Source: Tiliqua scincoides (Eukaryota; Chordata; Lepidosauria; Squamata; Scincidae). Taken from it: 64,000 nucleotides of DNA. The first letter of the stretch is position 1. Every line of letters begins with the position of its first letter. Below, in pieces: positions 1-12,509 of this stretch. Location: positions 219,922,596 through 219,986,595 of the forward strand of contig NC_089824.1 in the NCBI RefSeq assembly GCF_035046505.1, written 5' to 3'. The notes under the pieces are model-generated. The model did no database searches. It saw only the letters and a program-made list of their open reading frames with translations, and had not been told where the DNA came from. The translations under genes and the position numbers were made by a program.

Positions 1-2240
1 TGGTCTGGAGGACGATACTACGCCCCCAGTATTACGTCGCTGCTCAGGCCTGGTAATCTAACCCACAGAGATTCTACGGTGGAGTCGGACCCACCTTCAA
101 TCTCTACTTTGCTGGATTCTATCCACTGGATTCTCACTGAGGGCATCCCACTTCTCCTTTTCTTCTTCCCCTTTGCCCTCCTTAGTGTTAGGGCTTGGGC
201 TCCACAAGGGGAAAGAAGGGGCTTGGCAGGCTTCATCATGCTACTGTGTGTGGGGGAGGGGTGGGCTAAGGCCTCCACACCAAGCTAGTGATGGTCTGGT
301 TGCTTTGCCTGCCAGCAGCAATCTCTTGAGCCTCTTGCAGCAGCATTTCTGCAAATTAGTATGGTGACAAGTGATGTCACTGCTGCCCCCTCCTTGTGCT
401 GTACTAGCGGAGAAGACAGCAAGAGGCAGCAGGGCATAGATGCCTCTTTCTACAGATATCGCCACTGGGAATGAACAGTTTGCCCCCCTGCCCCCAATCC
501 CAAGTCAGACTGACCCCCCACCAACCCAATCTATCAATGAAACTGGGGCCACAACCCATTTTCCCTTGCCCTTGGCTGATCTCTTGGGGAGTCAGGCAGG
601 CCTCAGCTCCTTGAATGGGCCCAGGGAGTCATAGCCCAGCAGCGGATGCCAGATTGCCTGGTGCAGGTATTCCACCCACATGATTCTGCTGATATCTGGA
701 GTGGAGAAATGACCCAGATTCTTGACACAGCTGCAGTCTTTTCTCATTCTTCTGAGGCACTGAGGGCAAAGAAATGACTGGGCAGATGTCTAGAGTGGCA
801 GTGGTGGAAGATGTGTGACAAATCCGACCAACACAGACTCAGATTCATTTTAGGGACTAGTCCGTGGCAGTCACGGCAGCAAAGAAAGTTCACCTTTTTC
901 CCATCGTCACATCCATGTAGTCTGATGCTGAGGCCTCTTACACCTGGGTCCCCAAAGGGAGAATGGGGATCCCTCAGTGCATCAAGTGACTCCTGTGCAA
1001 GACTGAATATGATCACTCACATCCACCACAGCTTAGGCACCAGGTCAGTCGTTCCTGTAGATGTTCTCTGCAAGGGTTTGTCCTGTCCTATGCTTCTGGA
1101 CTTTTTTTCCAGCCTGAGGATGTAGGAAGGATTCTTCAAAGTGAGAGGTGATAACCCTTGCCCTTTCAGGCTTGCAGAAGCTGCTGGGAGAGACTGGCCA
1201 ATAGGGGGAAAGGGTAATCAATCTTTCTTGGGTTCCTCAAAGGGAGGCTGACAAACAACCTGTCCTTGCTGCCATCACTATGTTCCAGCATGACTCTGGG
1301 AGCAATTTTGCTACCCTCAGAGAGGAGATGAAGGCTTCACCTCAAGCCTGGGGTAAGCCCACTAAACCCTCGGCACTGAGACCTATTGCCAGAGGTGAGA
1401 AAGGGGGCATCAACTGTCACCACTGCCCTGCTCTTCTGATCTCTCCTGCTCTCGCTCTTTCTCAGACCTCACCACATGGAGAGCAAGGAGGCCAATGACT
1501 CTTTTCTCCTGTCTTCCAGACAGGCGTGATGCTTTTAGAATACACTATAAAAGTATTTGTTGTGAAGAAGGAAGGACAAAGCACAGGGGAAATAGTTGTG
1601 GTCAGAGGCAGTTCATAAGAAATTTAAAAAAAAAAAAAAAAAGCTTTGTAACTACATGGTTCCAGCACTCAAACATGTGCCTACGCAAACAAAGAATGCG
1701 GTCTCTCACCTCTAGGGACCAGCAAATCATTTTGAAGTTGGTCACTCTGCTCCCCAATGACAAGTGCGTCAAACCCAACTTATCCATGCTCTTTAAGGGC
1801 TGGTGGGGCATTGAGTTTCCGCCTTTCTCATTGGTCAGTCCTGAGGCTGCTTCCCTTTTCAAGTGGGGGGAGGGGAAACATGACCAAAATGCAGATGCAA
1901 CCTGAATCTCATGCGGTGTCCCTGATACAAAATGGCCCTCACTTTGGGAGGCTGCAGGTGGCAGGTGGGCAGGTTGTTTTACGGCTGTTACCAGGAGTGC
2001 TTGTAAACATGCACTAACATGTGCACACTGGGGAAACTTCATGTGCACACACAGAATCCTCAAGTGCTGGGATCCTGTGTTGTGGCCAATGGCACCGCTA
2101 AATGGTTAGATGGGGAAAGCAAGAGTAGAAGTTGCAACAAACTTTTATTGGGGGGAACAAGTTAACAATAATAGAGATGGGGAATTCAGGTTTCTGAGCC
2201 ATTCCTGCAGCTGGGTCCTAAGTGTAAGTGGTTGCTGTAT
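1..2240. other. No gene recognised
   Basis: Unique-looking sequence with only short open frames that lack family resemblance. An A-run lies near 1624-1642. No named repeat is recognised. Confidence 0.5.
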
Positions 2241-2243
2241 ACC

Positions 2244-2460
2244 AGGGGTGGCCAAACTTGCTTAAGAGCCACATATGATAAACAGGTGCTTGAGAGCCAC
2301 AATATTTAAGACGCATTTAAATTCTTAAATATATTTACTTACCATGAACATTAAATGTGCACATTAATCCATTTGACTCTCAGCCTATACCTCGTAAATT
2401 ATAATGCTTGAAAATATTTTATTAACCTTTTATATTAATTGTGATGCAAAAAGGAGCTCA
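2244..2460 (+). mobile_element. hAT-like non-autonomous element, left part
   Basis: It begins CAGGGGTGGCCAAAC, a typical hAT terminus, followed by repeated AGAGCCACA motifs and an AT-rich body. No matching right end is seen. The sequence runs into another hAT-type fragment near 2460. Confidence 0.45.
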
Positions 2461-3205
2461 GCCAACATATTTTTGTAAGCCACACTGATGTCAAAGAGCT
2501 GCACTGGTGTGGTGTGAAATGTCCACAGGTGTGCCTCAAGAATTTGGAACAAAGCAGTTGAAAATTGCTGGAAAACTTCTTGGTTCTGCAGCTGTTTCGA
2601 TGGCAACTTTCTGTAGTAATGAATTGGCAAGGCCAGCAGAGGAAGAGAGACAGACAATTCGTTGCCACAGGCCCACGTCCTAGGAAGAAAGCCACAGAAC
2701 CCAGAAGAGTCTCCCAGAAGTCGGAAGTGGCATCACAAGAGGTGAAGACCACAGACAACAAGACCATAGAGATAAGGACATAAGAAGAGCCCTGCTGGAT
2801 CAGGCCAAAGGCCCATCAAGTCCAGCTTCCTGTATCTCACAGCGGCCCACCAAATGCCCCAGGGAGCACACCAGATAACAAAAGACCTGCAAGGCTTTCT
2901 GGGAATTGTAGTTAAGAACAGCCCCACTGGATCAGGCCATAGGCCCATCTAGTCCAGCTTCCTGTATCTCACAGCGGCCCACCAAATGCCCCAGGGAGCA
3001 CACCAGACAACAAGAAGACCTGCAAGGCTTCCTGGGAATTGTAGTTGAGAACATAAGAACAGCCCCACTGGATCAGGCCATAGGCCCATCTAGTCCAGCT
3101 TCCTGTATCTCACAGCGGCCCACCAAATGCCCCAGGGAGCACATAAGACATCAGGCACAGTGTGCCATAAGAAGAAAAATGTTGAAAATCACCAGGTTAA
3201 GATTG
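2461..3205. mobile_element. hAT-type fragment interrupted by a CR1-tail array
   Basis: The block contains GAACCCAGAAGAGTCTCCC and ACCATAGAGATAAGGACAT, also seen in the elements at 26253-26631 and 41694-42027. The matching end (AAGAAGAAAAATGTTGAAAATCACC) resumes at about 3168, after the CR1 tails at 2779-3165. The CR1 array therefore lies within the older hAT copy. Confidence 0.5.
2779..3165 (-). repeat. CR1 LINE 3' tail, three tandem units
   Basis: Three successive units of about 135-145 bases each read (minus sense) from TCTGGTGTGCTCCCTGGGGC to the TTCTTATGTTCTTA end. They are joined by the spacer ACTACAATTCCCAGGAAGCC or a close variant. Only the 3' untranslated tail is present, with no coding part. 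Confidence 0.8.
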
Positions 3206-4120
3206 GTGAGGGCAAACACTTAACAGGTGTTTGAACCAAGCAGCTCTCCCTGCATGCATATCAAGTACCATAACCGGGCCAGTGAGTTACCTGTCCTACA
3301 TTCCCAGCCCAAGGCAGCCTTTACGATCAAAAATCACACCAAACCATAAAGATGCTGTGCAAACAGTACAGACATATCAGAAAAATGAACGGCTGCTGAT
3401 GCTCAAGATCAATTCAGGATGCGAGGGGCTCAGAGGCCAAAGCTCCCCCCTCCCCTCCATGCACCCACACTCTCTTTCCAAGTTTACCTCACTGACAAAA
3501 GATATCCTGGATATTCTCTTTCCCTCCACCACCCCCTTTTCTCTCTGTGTGTTTTCAGTTTTTTCGGGCATTTTAAAGGTGCAAGTGGAAACTTACTTGA
3601 ATGCATTGATGTTTGTGTGTGCCTTCTCTGTGTCCATTTCCCCTTTCACACTCTCACACACTCCCCACTGACACTACTCCCACGCACTCTGCACATACCT
3701 CTCTTATGAACACAGAACACTCTCTCATGCATGCACACACACTGGCTAGTTGCCACACGGCTGCCAACTCCCTTCCTTGCTGTAACCTCTTCATCCTTCA
3801 GCAGCTGGGTCTGTAACAGAGGGCTCCATCTGCAAATATCAGCAGGTGAGAAAATGAATATAATATACCGGTATTAGTGATAATATTACCTGTACATATT
3901 AGGCTGCCTTACACACTGCTGAACTGTACTGTTTCACTGCAGTAATGAAACAAATCTGTCAGATTTTGCATAAAGAACTTGCAATCAGACATACAGATCT
4001 CTCAGGCCACCTTGTAGTGCACCACGCGCCCTGAGCTCTATGAGCTCTGGACTGCAAAGTTTTTAACACGTACCCAAATCCTGTACATGTTAACATGTAC
4101 AAATCCCCAGGCATTTGTGA
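3206..4120. other. No gene recognised; CT/CA-rich stretch
   Basis: The stretch at 3480-3760 is rich in CTCT and CACA runs, which opens several spurious frames. Nothing else is recognised. Confidence 0.4.
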
Positions 4121-4125
4121 TGCTC

Positions 4126-4200
4126 GATGGGTGACCTGAAACCAGTATCTTGTTTCAGCCTAACCTACCTCACAGGGTCGTTGTGATGGCAAAATGGAGA
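4126..4200 (+). repeat. tRNA-type SINE body fragment
   Basis: CCTACCTCACAGGGTCGTTG followed by TGGAGAGA matches the common body of a reptile tRNA-headed SINE whose head is seen at 8702. Family name not assigned. Confidence 0.35.
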
Positions 4201-4240
4201 GAAACTCCTTAGAATGGGGTAAAATTGCAACTGTGTTTAA

Positions 4241-4596
4241 TATAATAATAATATAATATACAGTATTTATATACCGCCTTTCTTGGTCTTTATTCAAGAC
4301 TTTATTCAAGGCGGTTTACATAGGCAGGCTTATTAAATCCACGCAGGGATTTTTACAAATTGAAAGAAGGTTCTTTCTTTCAAGAACCACTACATTCAAG
4401 GTGTTACACTCCGATCTGGTTTAACATTCTGGCCTCCATCCTCCCACGCTCCGAGCAGATGGAACAGCTCAGCTGCAGCTTGCCAGCTGCTTCAAGGTCG
4501 CACGGTGCCGGTGGCCTCGAACTGGCGACCTTTTGGATGTTAATCTTCAGGCAAATGGAGGCTCTACCCTCTAGACCAGACTAGACCTCCTGCCTC
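4241..4596 (-). repeat. Sauria-type SINE, full length
   Basis: In minus sense: a tRNA-like head with A box region TAGAGGGTAGAGCC and B box GGTCGCCAGTTCGAGGC, a central body, then a Bov-B-like tail (GTAAACCGCCTTGAATAAAG ... AAGGCGGTATATAAATACTG) and an ATT-rich end. It differs from the copy at 13453 at only a handful of sites, so both are young. Confidence 0.85.
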
Positions 4597-4959
4597 CAGT
4601 TTAGCAGATGTTCTGCCAGGAGCCTGGCCTTCTCGGGTTTGGGGCTGATGTTGTGAAGTACCGGCAAGGCCCTGACATTTGGTGCCAGGCTGAAATTTGG
4701 CTCTTGCAGGGGGCGGGGGGAAGTGAACTACTTTGATGCTGTTTGCGATTAGAACCACCCTCTGCATTTGCTGTCTGTCCATATTTGCATTTATAGTCCT
4801 GCAGGTTTTCTTGCCAAGGATGTACTTTGGCTGTTTTATTGCCTAATTTATTGCCTGTTTTCGTTTTGCTTGATTGTCGTGATGTCTGGTTTTTATTGGC
4901 CCCTCCCCCGCTTGTGTTTTAAGATACAGGAGAAAATAAACTTTAAAAACAGAGCAAGT

Positions 4960-5180
4960 AAGGACATAAATAAATATTTATTCATATATAATGTATTTAT
5001 ATAAATATATTTATTCACAATCAAATAAATATATTTTAATAAATATTTCTCTGATATGTCCCCTGTGTTGATTTATAGTTTGTAAGCCCCTTAGGATAGG
5101 GACCTGACCTCATATTTTGAAAAGTGTCATGCTCATAGATGGCGCTAGATTTATTTATTTATTTATATTAATATCGATAT
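4960..5180. repeat. AT-rich low complexity with SINE-tail sequence
   Basis: TATTTATT-type runs (4965-5045, 5150-5190) flank TGTAAGCCCCTTAGGATAGG and CATAGATGGCGCTAGATTTA, which look like a SINE 3' tail related to the sequence at 41395-41455. Confidence 0.35.
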
Positions 5181-5626
5181 TAATATTCTAGTGATATCAC
5201 AGCTCACCAGATGTTTGACTGGGATTTTCGCACGCTCACGAATTCAAACTCTATCCAAGAATTTAAGAATTGGTGAGATCTTGCCGTGTGATGTTCAGTG
5301 TTCCTAGCAGTGCAACTCTGTAGTTTAACTGTTATCTTGTCAATGTCTATATGGGGAAGATATATGGGCAAGGGGATTTTGCCTAGTGACAATAGGGGTG
5401 ACACTATAGGGATCACCTATATGACAATAGGGGTGGTGGTTGTTTTCTTTCCCCAAAGGCTCTGTATTTCAATTGCCAGGTCTTTGTAATTTCCTATAAT
5501 TGATCTTTTATATGTTGTTGTTACTAATAAAAGGGGAATTCATTAGATTTGGCTGCAGTGGAACATTTGGTTTGCTCCCAAATTTAGCTTCATGGACTCC
5601 CGCCTTGCAAGGCTTTCTTTAAATCA

Positions 5627-6221
5627 ATTAGTGGCAATGGAAAAGGTACAAAAGAGAGTGACTAAGTTGATTACTGAGCTGGGGCACCTTCCTTATGAGG
5701 AAAGGCTACGGCGTTTGGGCCTCTTCAGCCTAGAAAAGAGACGCCTGAGGGGGGACATGATTGAGACATACAAAATTATGCAGGGGATGGACAGAGTGGA
5801 TAGGGAGATGCTCTTTACACTCTCACATAATACCAGAACCAGGGGACATCCACTAAAATTGAGTGTTGGGCGGGTTAGGACAGACAAAAGAAAATATTTC
5901 TTTACTCAGAGTGGTTGGTCTGTGGAACTCCTTGCCACAGGATGTGGTGATGGCATCTGGCCTGGATGCCTTTAAAGGGGGATTGGACAAGTTTCTGGAG
6001 GAAAAATCCATTACAGGTTACAAGCCATGATGTGCATGTGCAACCTCCTGATTTTAGAAATGGCCTATGTCAGAATGCCAATGCAAGGGAGGGCACCAGA
6101 ATGAGGTCTCTTGTTATCAGGTGTGCTCCCTGGGGCTTTTGGTGGCCTGCTGTGAGATACAGGAAGCCGGACTAGATGGGCCTATGGCCTGATCCAGTGG
6201 GGCTGTTCTTATGTTCTTATG
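5627..6221 (+). repeat. CR1 LINE, 5'-truncated copy
   Basis: It begins in the last part of the RT reading frame (MEKVQKRVTKLITELGHLPY ...) and covers the 3'UTR to TTCTTATGTTCTTA at 6208-6221. The frame shifts near the TQSGWSVELLATG segment, where other copies read QRVVGLWNSLP, so this copy cannot code. Confidence 0.85.
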
Positions 6222-7420
6222 ACCAATTGCTCCCAAATGGACCCTGCACTTAAGGGCACCCACACTAGGGGTAACCCACTCTAGTCTTGTCAAATAACAC
6301 ACAACAATACATTGCAAAGGACACCGAACACCACATTGCAAGTTTTATAGGGATCGGAGGTGATTTTAATTTTCTTCTGAATTCTTAGAAAGTCAGTAGT
6401 GTCTGTTTGTACTATTTATGTTTTGAATTTTTTTTTTACTGTACTTGAATTACATAATATGTTAATTATAGAACAGTGTAAAAAACTATTTGTCTGAAAT
6501 GTTTAAAAGACTAATATGTAAATATTCTGTAAGTATATCATGTATTTTTTTAGGATTGGCTGTGAACCTGGGGTCCCACAAAGAATGTTTCCAAGTGGGC
6601 CCCCAGCTCCCAAGGCCAGCCCTGCAAAGAAGGTGCCCGGCCTTTCCACTTTGCAGAATTCCAGCCACGAATGCTGTCAGACGGAGGCTCTGCCCTGCCC
6701 TCCTTTGCAGTTTAGTTTCTTCTGAAAACCTCTGCTGGAAATTATTTTAGGCTGACTTCCTGCCCAGTCAACGCCAGGAAGAAATCAAGCCACAAGCACC
6801 ACAATCAGATGCGCTTGAATGAGGGCCCCTCTAGGGCTAAAAATAGAGCAGGCTGAGCCACAGATATTAAACCCCAGAGCGCTATCAGTTTGGCCATCTT
6901 GGTGCTGCTTTGTTTGCAGACCTGCACGTTGGAGTCCTACAGTTGGGGTGAGGTTTATGCTTCGCCCTGCCGGATGGTTGTTGTCTCAGGTTGTGGAACA
7001 GCCAACAGTTGGCTGTACAGTATTGCAAAGATTGTGTTCAAAAAGATCGCTATTGAAAAGATACAAGTGATGGTCCAGGGAGTTTCATTTGGACAGAGGT
7101 GGTGGGAGGGACAGCAAGCCAGGCCCAGAGGACACCTGGGCTTGCCAACTGTGCTCCAGCAGAGCTCCTGTGCATTTAACAGTTGCACAAGATGCAGAAA
7201 GGGAGTAAGATGAAGTTTATACTGCCACTTCATGCTGGGAATTTCTCCCAGGAGCAAAAGGGACATAGGAGACCCAAAGGTGCACAGTAAATGATACGTT
7301 GCCCAACTTTTTGCCATGAGTGCACCCCCTTTAGCTTCACCACCGTATCCACAACCAGCCTGGCTCTCCTGTGCCCAACAGAAACATCTTTTTCCAATGC
7401 CAAGATACAGGAGAGTGGTT
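6222..7420. other. No gene recognised
   Basis: Only short open frames without recognisable motifs. The 158-codon minus frame at 6955-7431 has no family signature and overlaps other frames. Confidence 0.4.
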
Positions 7421-7424
7421 GAAT

Positions 7425-7566
7425 AGCTCAATCCTAACCGTGAGAAGTAAGCCCCTTTGAGTGCAATGGGACTGAGAGCCCATGCCTACACATGTCTACT
7501 CAGAAGTAAATTCTATTGTTGTCAGTGCGACTTCCAGGTAAGTGTGGCTAGGATTGCAGCCTTAGT
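7425..7566. repeat. Palindromic AGTAAGCCCC-type MITE
   Basis: Starts AATCCTAACC, includes AGAAGTAAGCCCCTTTGA and CATGTCTACTCAGAAGTAAA, and ends CTAGGATTGCAGCC. The ends are inverted relative to each other. Confidence 0.55.
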
Positions 7567-7585
7567 CCCAGGTAAATGTGTATAG

Positions 7586-7766
7586 GATTTCAGCCTAACA
7601 GTCCAAACCTAACTAATTAGCCATAACTAACTCTCCAGCACTGATGCAGCCATGCTAATGGGATGCACACTGCATTCTGTAGTCACATTCAGTCACAAAA
7701 GCTTACACAAGGTAAGGGAACATTTGTTGCATCGTCTCTGGAAAGTCGTTTAGGATTTGGCTGTTA
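7586..7766. repeat. Palindromic MITE, longer AATCCTAACC type
   Basis: CCTAACTAATTAGCC ... CTCTCCAGCACTGATGCAGCC at one side and CTCTGGAAAGTCGTTTAGGATTTGGC at the other are inverted copies. It is the same family as 48804-48976 and 49774-49951. Confidence 0.5.
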
Positions 7767-8700
7767 CTGTAGGATCTCCCATGCTAGGGGTTGCTGGGTT
7801 TTTAATCAGCTCAGGTCTTGGGCCTTTAATAGCCTGAAATATTCAGTGGAGGAATAGTGTCATCTATTGAGTGTCTGTATGACCAGTTTATTTATGTATT
7901 TATCATGTAAAATACCTTGCCTAAGCGCCCCCCCCCCCGCTTACAAGAAGACTTAAAGTGCCATTACAACAACAGGTTGCTCTGAAAGGAACAGGAGAAC
8001 GGCTAATTACAGGTCTGGCAATCTACAGCCTGCTGTGATTCCCTCCTCCTCTCCTCTAGGCACATCTCTCTTCTGGCTTGTTCTTATCTTTGGGAACAGA
8101 TTCAAGGGATGGCATCGGGGCTGGTCAGAATGAACACCAGCTGAGGATCCAAATCCATCAGTGGGTGCACCTGATCAGATTGACTCCTAGACGCTCAGTA
8201 CTGGTGACAGTGATAGTACCCAGTGTGCTGTGGGGGGGGGGGGGGATTGGCCAGGGACCTCAGCAGCTTCGAGCCAATATTGGCTGATGCCCAAAGAATC
8301 AGAGTTAAACAATTCCTTCTGACCTCTGTCCCAACTGTGATGGGGACAGTCTGGATGGGTCCAAGTCTGGATAACCCAGAAAGTCTCGTCACTGTTGTTC
8401 TGGGTGCAAAAGGCATCCAATCAGACTGGTAAAAAGACAGTTCAGTTAGGAAGGCAAGCAGAACCTCAGGTATCTGCCAGGCTTGTCAGGGATACAATAT
8501 TTCTTTGGCCACAACAGAGAGTTGCACACACATACATGCAGAGCAAATCACAACTTAATAAATTAAAAAATCTAAAATACACAACAAAAAACAGATACAA
8601 TCAACCTAATCACAAAACCAAAACTGAGGGCAAAGAAAGACAGCAAGAAAACAAACAATCCAACATATCAGGTTGGGTGAAAACTAATAAACCATCTCTC
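7767..8700. other. No gene recognised; C-run and G-run
   Basis: A homopolymer C-run (about 7929) and G-run (about 8231-8244) occur. The 70-80 codon frames around 8187-8420 overlap each other on both strands and are judged spurious. The stretch 8560-8700 is A-rich. Confidence 0.4.
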
Positions 8701-8701
8701 T

Positions 8702-8772
8702 AAAGGAGAGCCAGGATGGTGCAGTGGTTTGGGAGCTGGATGAACCAGGTTCAAATCCCCCCAGCTTTTATC
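8702..8772 (+). repeat. tRNA-derived SINE head
   Basis: GAGAGCCAGGATGGTGCAGT plus GGTTCAAATCCCC (B box) form a tRNA-like promoter head typical of a reptile SINE. The body is not clear. Confidence 0.5.
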
Positions 8773-8820
8773 ATCTGGCGATAACAGATCTGATTTAACT
8801 TAGGAGTTAGATACTAGTGG

Positions 8821-9036
8821 CAGTGGCGTAGCTATAGGACGGGCAGCGCGGTAAGTGCTGCAGGCTCCGCAACGCGCCATGTAAGCACCCCCTCTCAGTT
8901 GTCATCAGAGCCGTTCCACCTGCTTGGCCATGGCTACCCAGAATGGCTCTGATGGCGAGTGGGAGGGGCTGCTTATACAGAACATTGAGGCAACTTCAGC
9001 ACTTACTACACCACCCCTCCTGCAGCTCCGCCATTG
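8821..9036 (+). mobile_element. hAT MITE, CAGTGGCATAGC family
   Basis: Ends CAGTGGCGTAGC / GCTCCGCCATTG. It is flanked by ACTAGTGG (8813-8820) and ATTAGTGG (9037-9044), an 8-bp target duplication with one change. The centre is inverted around an AGAATGGCTC motif. Confidence 0.75.
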
Positions 9037-9294
9037 ATTAGTGGAACTGAGTCTTGTAAAAGTTGTTCTCTTCTGCTCACCTTTCCTGCTGGTTGCTACA
9101 TCTCCTTCCCAATTATGTTCAAAGCTGCATCCTTTCCCAAAAGCAAAGAATACCATTCACCACTCAAATCCTTTAAGCTAAATCTGGTGAGTCATTGCTC
9201 TGCCTCTAGTACTTCATAGGCGTCAGAATATATCCCTGTCTTGGAAGGCAATGAAGATATAGGGTCTTTACCCTCCCATTCTATATGCCACCTT

Positions 9295-9355
9295 TAGTGA
9301 ACTTTTAGTTGAAAAGCGGTATATAAATACTGTTAATAATAATAATAATAATAAA
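9295..9355 (+). repeat. Bov-B/Sauria-type SINE tail fragment with AAT repeat
   Basis: AAAAGCGGTATATAAATACTG followed by an AAT microsatellite is the 3' tail shared by Sauria SINEs; the head is missing. Confidence 0.45.
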
Positions 9356-10370
9356 TGTCAAGAAATTATTATTATTATTCCATTAACTTACTTGAAACAG
9401 ATGATGCAAATGGGAAATATAAATAAAAATAAAAGGTCTGGAGAACAGCCCCTTCTTTTTTTAATCATGTTCAGCGTGAACCACCTTGGTTCTATTTTAG
9501 TATATACCAGTCCAAAAGAATACTCACCATGACTGAGCTTGATGGAAATATCTCAGTCTTTCTTGATCTACCTTGAAACCATAAATGGCTGGTTAGTGGA
9601 AATTTCACTTCCTCTTGTTCCACTCTGGGTGCTCTATCGAAAATACTCAACTCTGACAGTAGCTACTCTTGAGGCAGAGAAGTACAATTTAACAAAAGGG
9701 AATCCATCCACCATCAAACTCATGTTTAAATAAAGCCCTTTTTGATACAATCCGGGCTTTCTCTTTTTTAAAAAAAATTTCTACTTATTAACCAATAACA
9801 AAACAAATCATTCAAATTACATAAACACATAACAGACATTAATAACTATAAACTAATTCGTAAACATAAAATTATAAGAATGCAAACGTGGAGTCATATG
9901 TCATCATTTTGTACAAGCTTCAAGTATCCAATTCAATCATCATAATACCTAATACAAATTTCTTTCAGTCTTCCTTAAGTATATTTTTTTTTCTACTCCC
10001 TTTATCTACCATCTCTACTTAACTTTTAATCAATCTGGCCTTTCTCATGCCAATGTCTGCGTTCAAGAGTGATTTTTTTCTTGTTTGAAAGGTGGGTTCC
10101 GAAAAATCATTAACATTTCGGGCAACATGTTTAGTATAATTAAACTTATGCTCTCTAGTCATGAAAGAGGACAATGTTCTCAAAGTTCAAGAACTTTTAA
10201 AGTCTCACTTCAAAATGGTTGATGATTATATTGCACCACTCTCTCTAAATCGACATGTAAATAAATCCCCAAATATCTAATTTAGATTTTCTGGAGTATA
10301 TATTTTTTTTAAAATAACTTTTTGCAGATTCACACTAACCCATTCAGACTTCATATAGTTGACCTTAGAT

Positions 10371-10600
10371 CAGCGGTTTTTCAATCTTATTCATCTCATG
10401 GCACACTGACAAGGTGCTAAAATGGTCAAGGCACACCATCAGTTTTTGGACAATTGGCAAGGCACACCATGCTGCTGGTTGGGGGCTCACATTGTCCAAT
10501 GGCCTGAATAATAAATGGCCCTCCCCCAAATTCCCACAACATACCTACAGACCATTCACAACACATCGGTGTGCCATGGAACACTTGTTGAAAATCACTG
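10371..10600 (+). mobile_element. hAT MITE, CAGCGGTTTTCAACC family
   Basis: Ends CAGCGGTTTTTCAA / TTGAAAATCACTG, with an exact 8-bp target duplication CCTTAGAT (10363-10370, 10601-10608). The body has repeated AAGGCACACCA motifs. It is inserted in the L1 remnant. Confidence 0.85.
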
Positions 10601-10885
10601 CCTTAGATTGTGCGATGAAAGAATCCTGAACAAGAATGTTACAGTTAAAAGGGATATTTTTTCCAACTGAGATGCCGAAAAAGCCATGTCATCAGTACAA
10701 AGGGAAACTTTGAATTCCAGCTTAGCAAATGGAATACCTAAAATAGCTGTTTTAGTTCTTATTGCTCTAGCCAGGAATTCTAAGGCTAGAGGTATCTATA
10801 AGGTACCTAAGGTTCTAAGGTACTTATAATAAGGGGGGGGAGGCATTCCTGTCAGGTGCCGCTCATAAGTTGAAATGGTTCTAAT

Positions 10886-11097
10886 CAGTGATGTAACTAG
10901 ACTGGGTGCAGAGCCCTAAGTTTTTCAGGGAGCCACAGTGTGCAAGCGGCCCCTCCCCTTCAGAGCAAGGCGATAGCCTCCATTTTGCTCCCTCCCCACC
11001 CAGAATGGCTCCAAAGGGAGGGAGGGGCTGCTTGCACACTGCGGTGAGGCTCCCTGCAAAATTTAGTGTTTTGCACCCCTGTCTAGCTATGCCACTG
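10886..11097 (+). mobile_element. hAT MITE, CAGTGGCATAGC family
   Basis: Ends CAGTGATGTAACTAG / CTAGCTATGCCACTG, with an exact 8-bp target duplication GTTCTAAT (10878-10885, 11098-11105). It is inserted in the L1 remnant. Confidence 0.88.
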
Positions 11098-11817
11098 GTT
11101 CTAATATTACAGAGAAACGGAACTCATTCAAATGTTGCTTTTTCAGATGGCTGGCAGCAAATACAAAAAAGATTCTTTCCCCACCTTTAAGGTTAACCCT
11201 TCTTTAATCAGCAGAAGCTTTCATCAAATGCACGTGACGCTTTCATCTTTTAGTTGCTACAGGTCTCTTTGGTACTACTGTTAGCCATGGGTTGTGTGAT
11301 CAGTGGTCTACACATAGTTTCAATCCTATCAGAGTACTGATCTCTAACCGAAAGATTTCCAAAGTTGAATTGCAATACAGCATAACCACTCCATCTAGTC
11401 AAATGCCTCTTTGGTGTCCAGAAAAGTAGAGCTCTTGTTTCTCTGTCTTTTTCCTCCCAGAAAACTTCAGTTTATCAATAATACCTATCAGTCACTTGAT
11501 ATTGGTATTCATGGGTGTAAGTCCTGTGTGGTCATCCTCAGTGTATCTACCCACCAGTCTATTAGCCAAGCACAGCCAACATTTCAGTTGATCCATTAAC
11601 ATTCCCAGACTGTCTGCTGTCAGAAATAAGCAAAAGACCCATTTCAGCCAAAGAATGAATGGTGGTTCTGGCCCTTGCCCTTTCTAGTTAGCAAACTCCA
11701 CCACAGTAGGGTGTGTGTTGGTCTGTTGCATCTCTCTGCATTGGGGTCACCAGATCATTCCATCACCGCTGATACAGAATTACTTGCTCTTGCAGGAAAG
11801 ACAATTGAATCTTTGCG

Positions 11818-12010
11818 TGAATATAGGAAGCTGCCTTAAGGAGCTATGCCACAAGGATCTGGGTCAGATCCTTGGTCCACTATTGTCTACACTGATGGGC
11901 AATCACTCTTTGGGGTTTCAGGCAAGGGGTCTTTCTTTTTCAGTTTGATCCTGAGATCCTTCACCCTTCTTCTTGCAGACCACGATTGCTGTGTCACTGA
12001 GCTATCACCT
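11818..12010 (-). repeat. tRNA-Ala-like SINE
   Basis: AGGAAGCTGCCTTA, TGTCTACACTGATGGG and GTTTCAGGCAAGGGGTCTTT, with a decayed tRNA-like end (CACTGAGCTATCACC), match the copy at 21266-21460, whose head resembles tRNA-Ala(TGC). Confidence 0.55.
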
Positions 12011-12509
12011 CTTGGTTTTTGACTTGCGATCGCCATTTCCAGTCAGCCGGAGTCTGAACCAAACTGAAAGTATATGGCTAACTGAACCACAGCTCTTCTC
12101 TGCCATTGCTCTGTCACTGAGCTCACAAATGACTCATGCAGGAACACAACGGTGGACTCCTGCAGCATTGAGTCTTACTTTTTCATACTGTCAAAACCAA
12201 ATGCTTCAGGTCTAAGCGTGGTGTGTGCCTCCCATTTTCAAAAAATAACTGTGCTTTGGCAACAAGGAGTTTGGGAATTCCAACTTTAACAGCACCTGCT
12301 GTGCAGAAATTTAGCAGGTGAAGTTTGTCCTGGGAGAGAAGATTCAAACCCGCTGCATAGACTTGAGGACTCTGTGCTGTCATACTGTATCAGCATCCTG
12401 TCTGAACAAATTCAGCATGGATCCTTTCACTGAAACTAAGACAAATATAACACTTCTTTATTATATACGTGAAAGAGAAAAGAATCTTTTACGTCTGTTC
12501 TAATGAAGC

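Larger units (their letters stand above)
9990..11650 (-). repeat. L1-like LINE remnant (RT region)
   Basis: Minus-strand translation gives decayed L1 ORF2 motifs in order: LANRL near 11575, then LDTKEAFD followed by a stop and MEW near 11400, PLALEFLARAIR near 10780 and SLCTDDMAF near 10700. The last corresponds to the FADD catalytic box, with changed residues. Downstream lies YMKSEWVSVNLQ near 10350. Stops and frame changes are frequent and the copy is old. Two hAT MITEs (10371-10600, 10886-11097) interrupt it. The outer limits are approximate. Confidence 0.65.
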
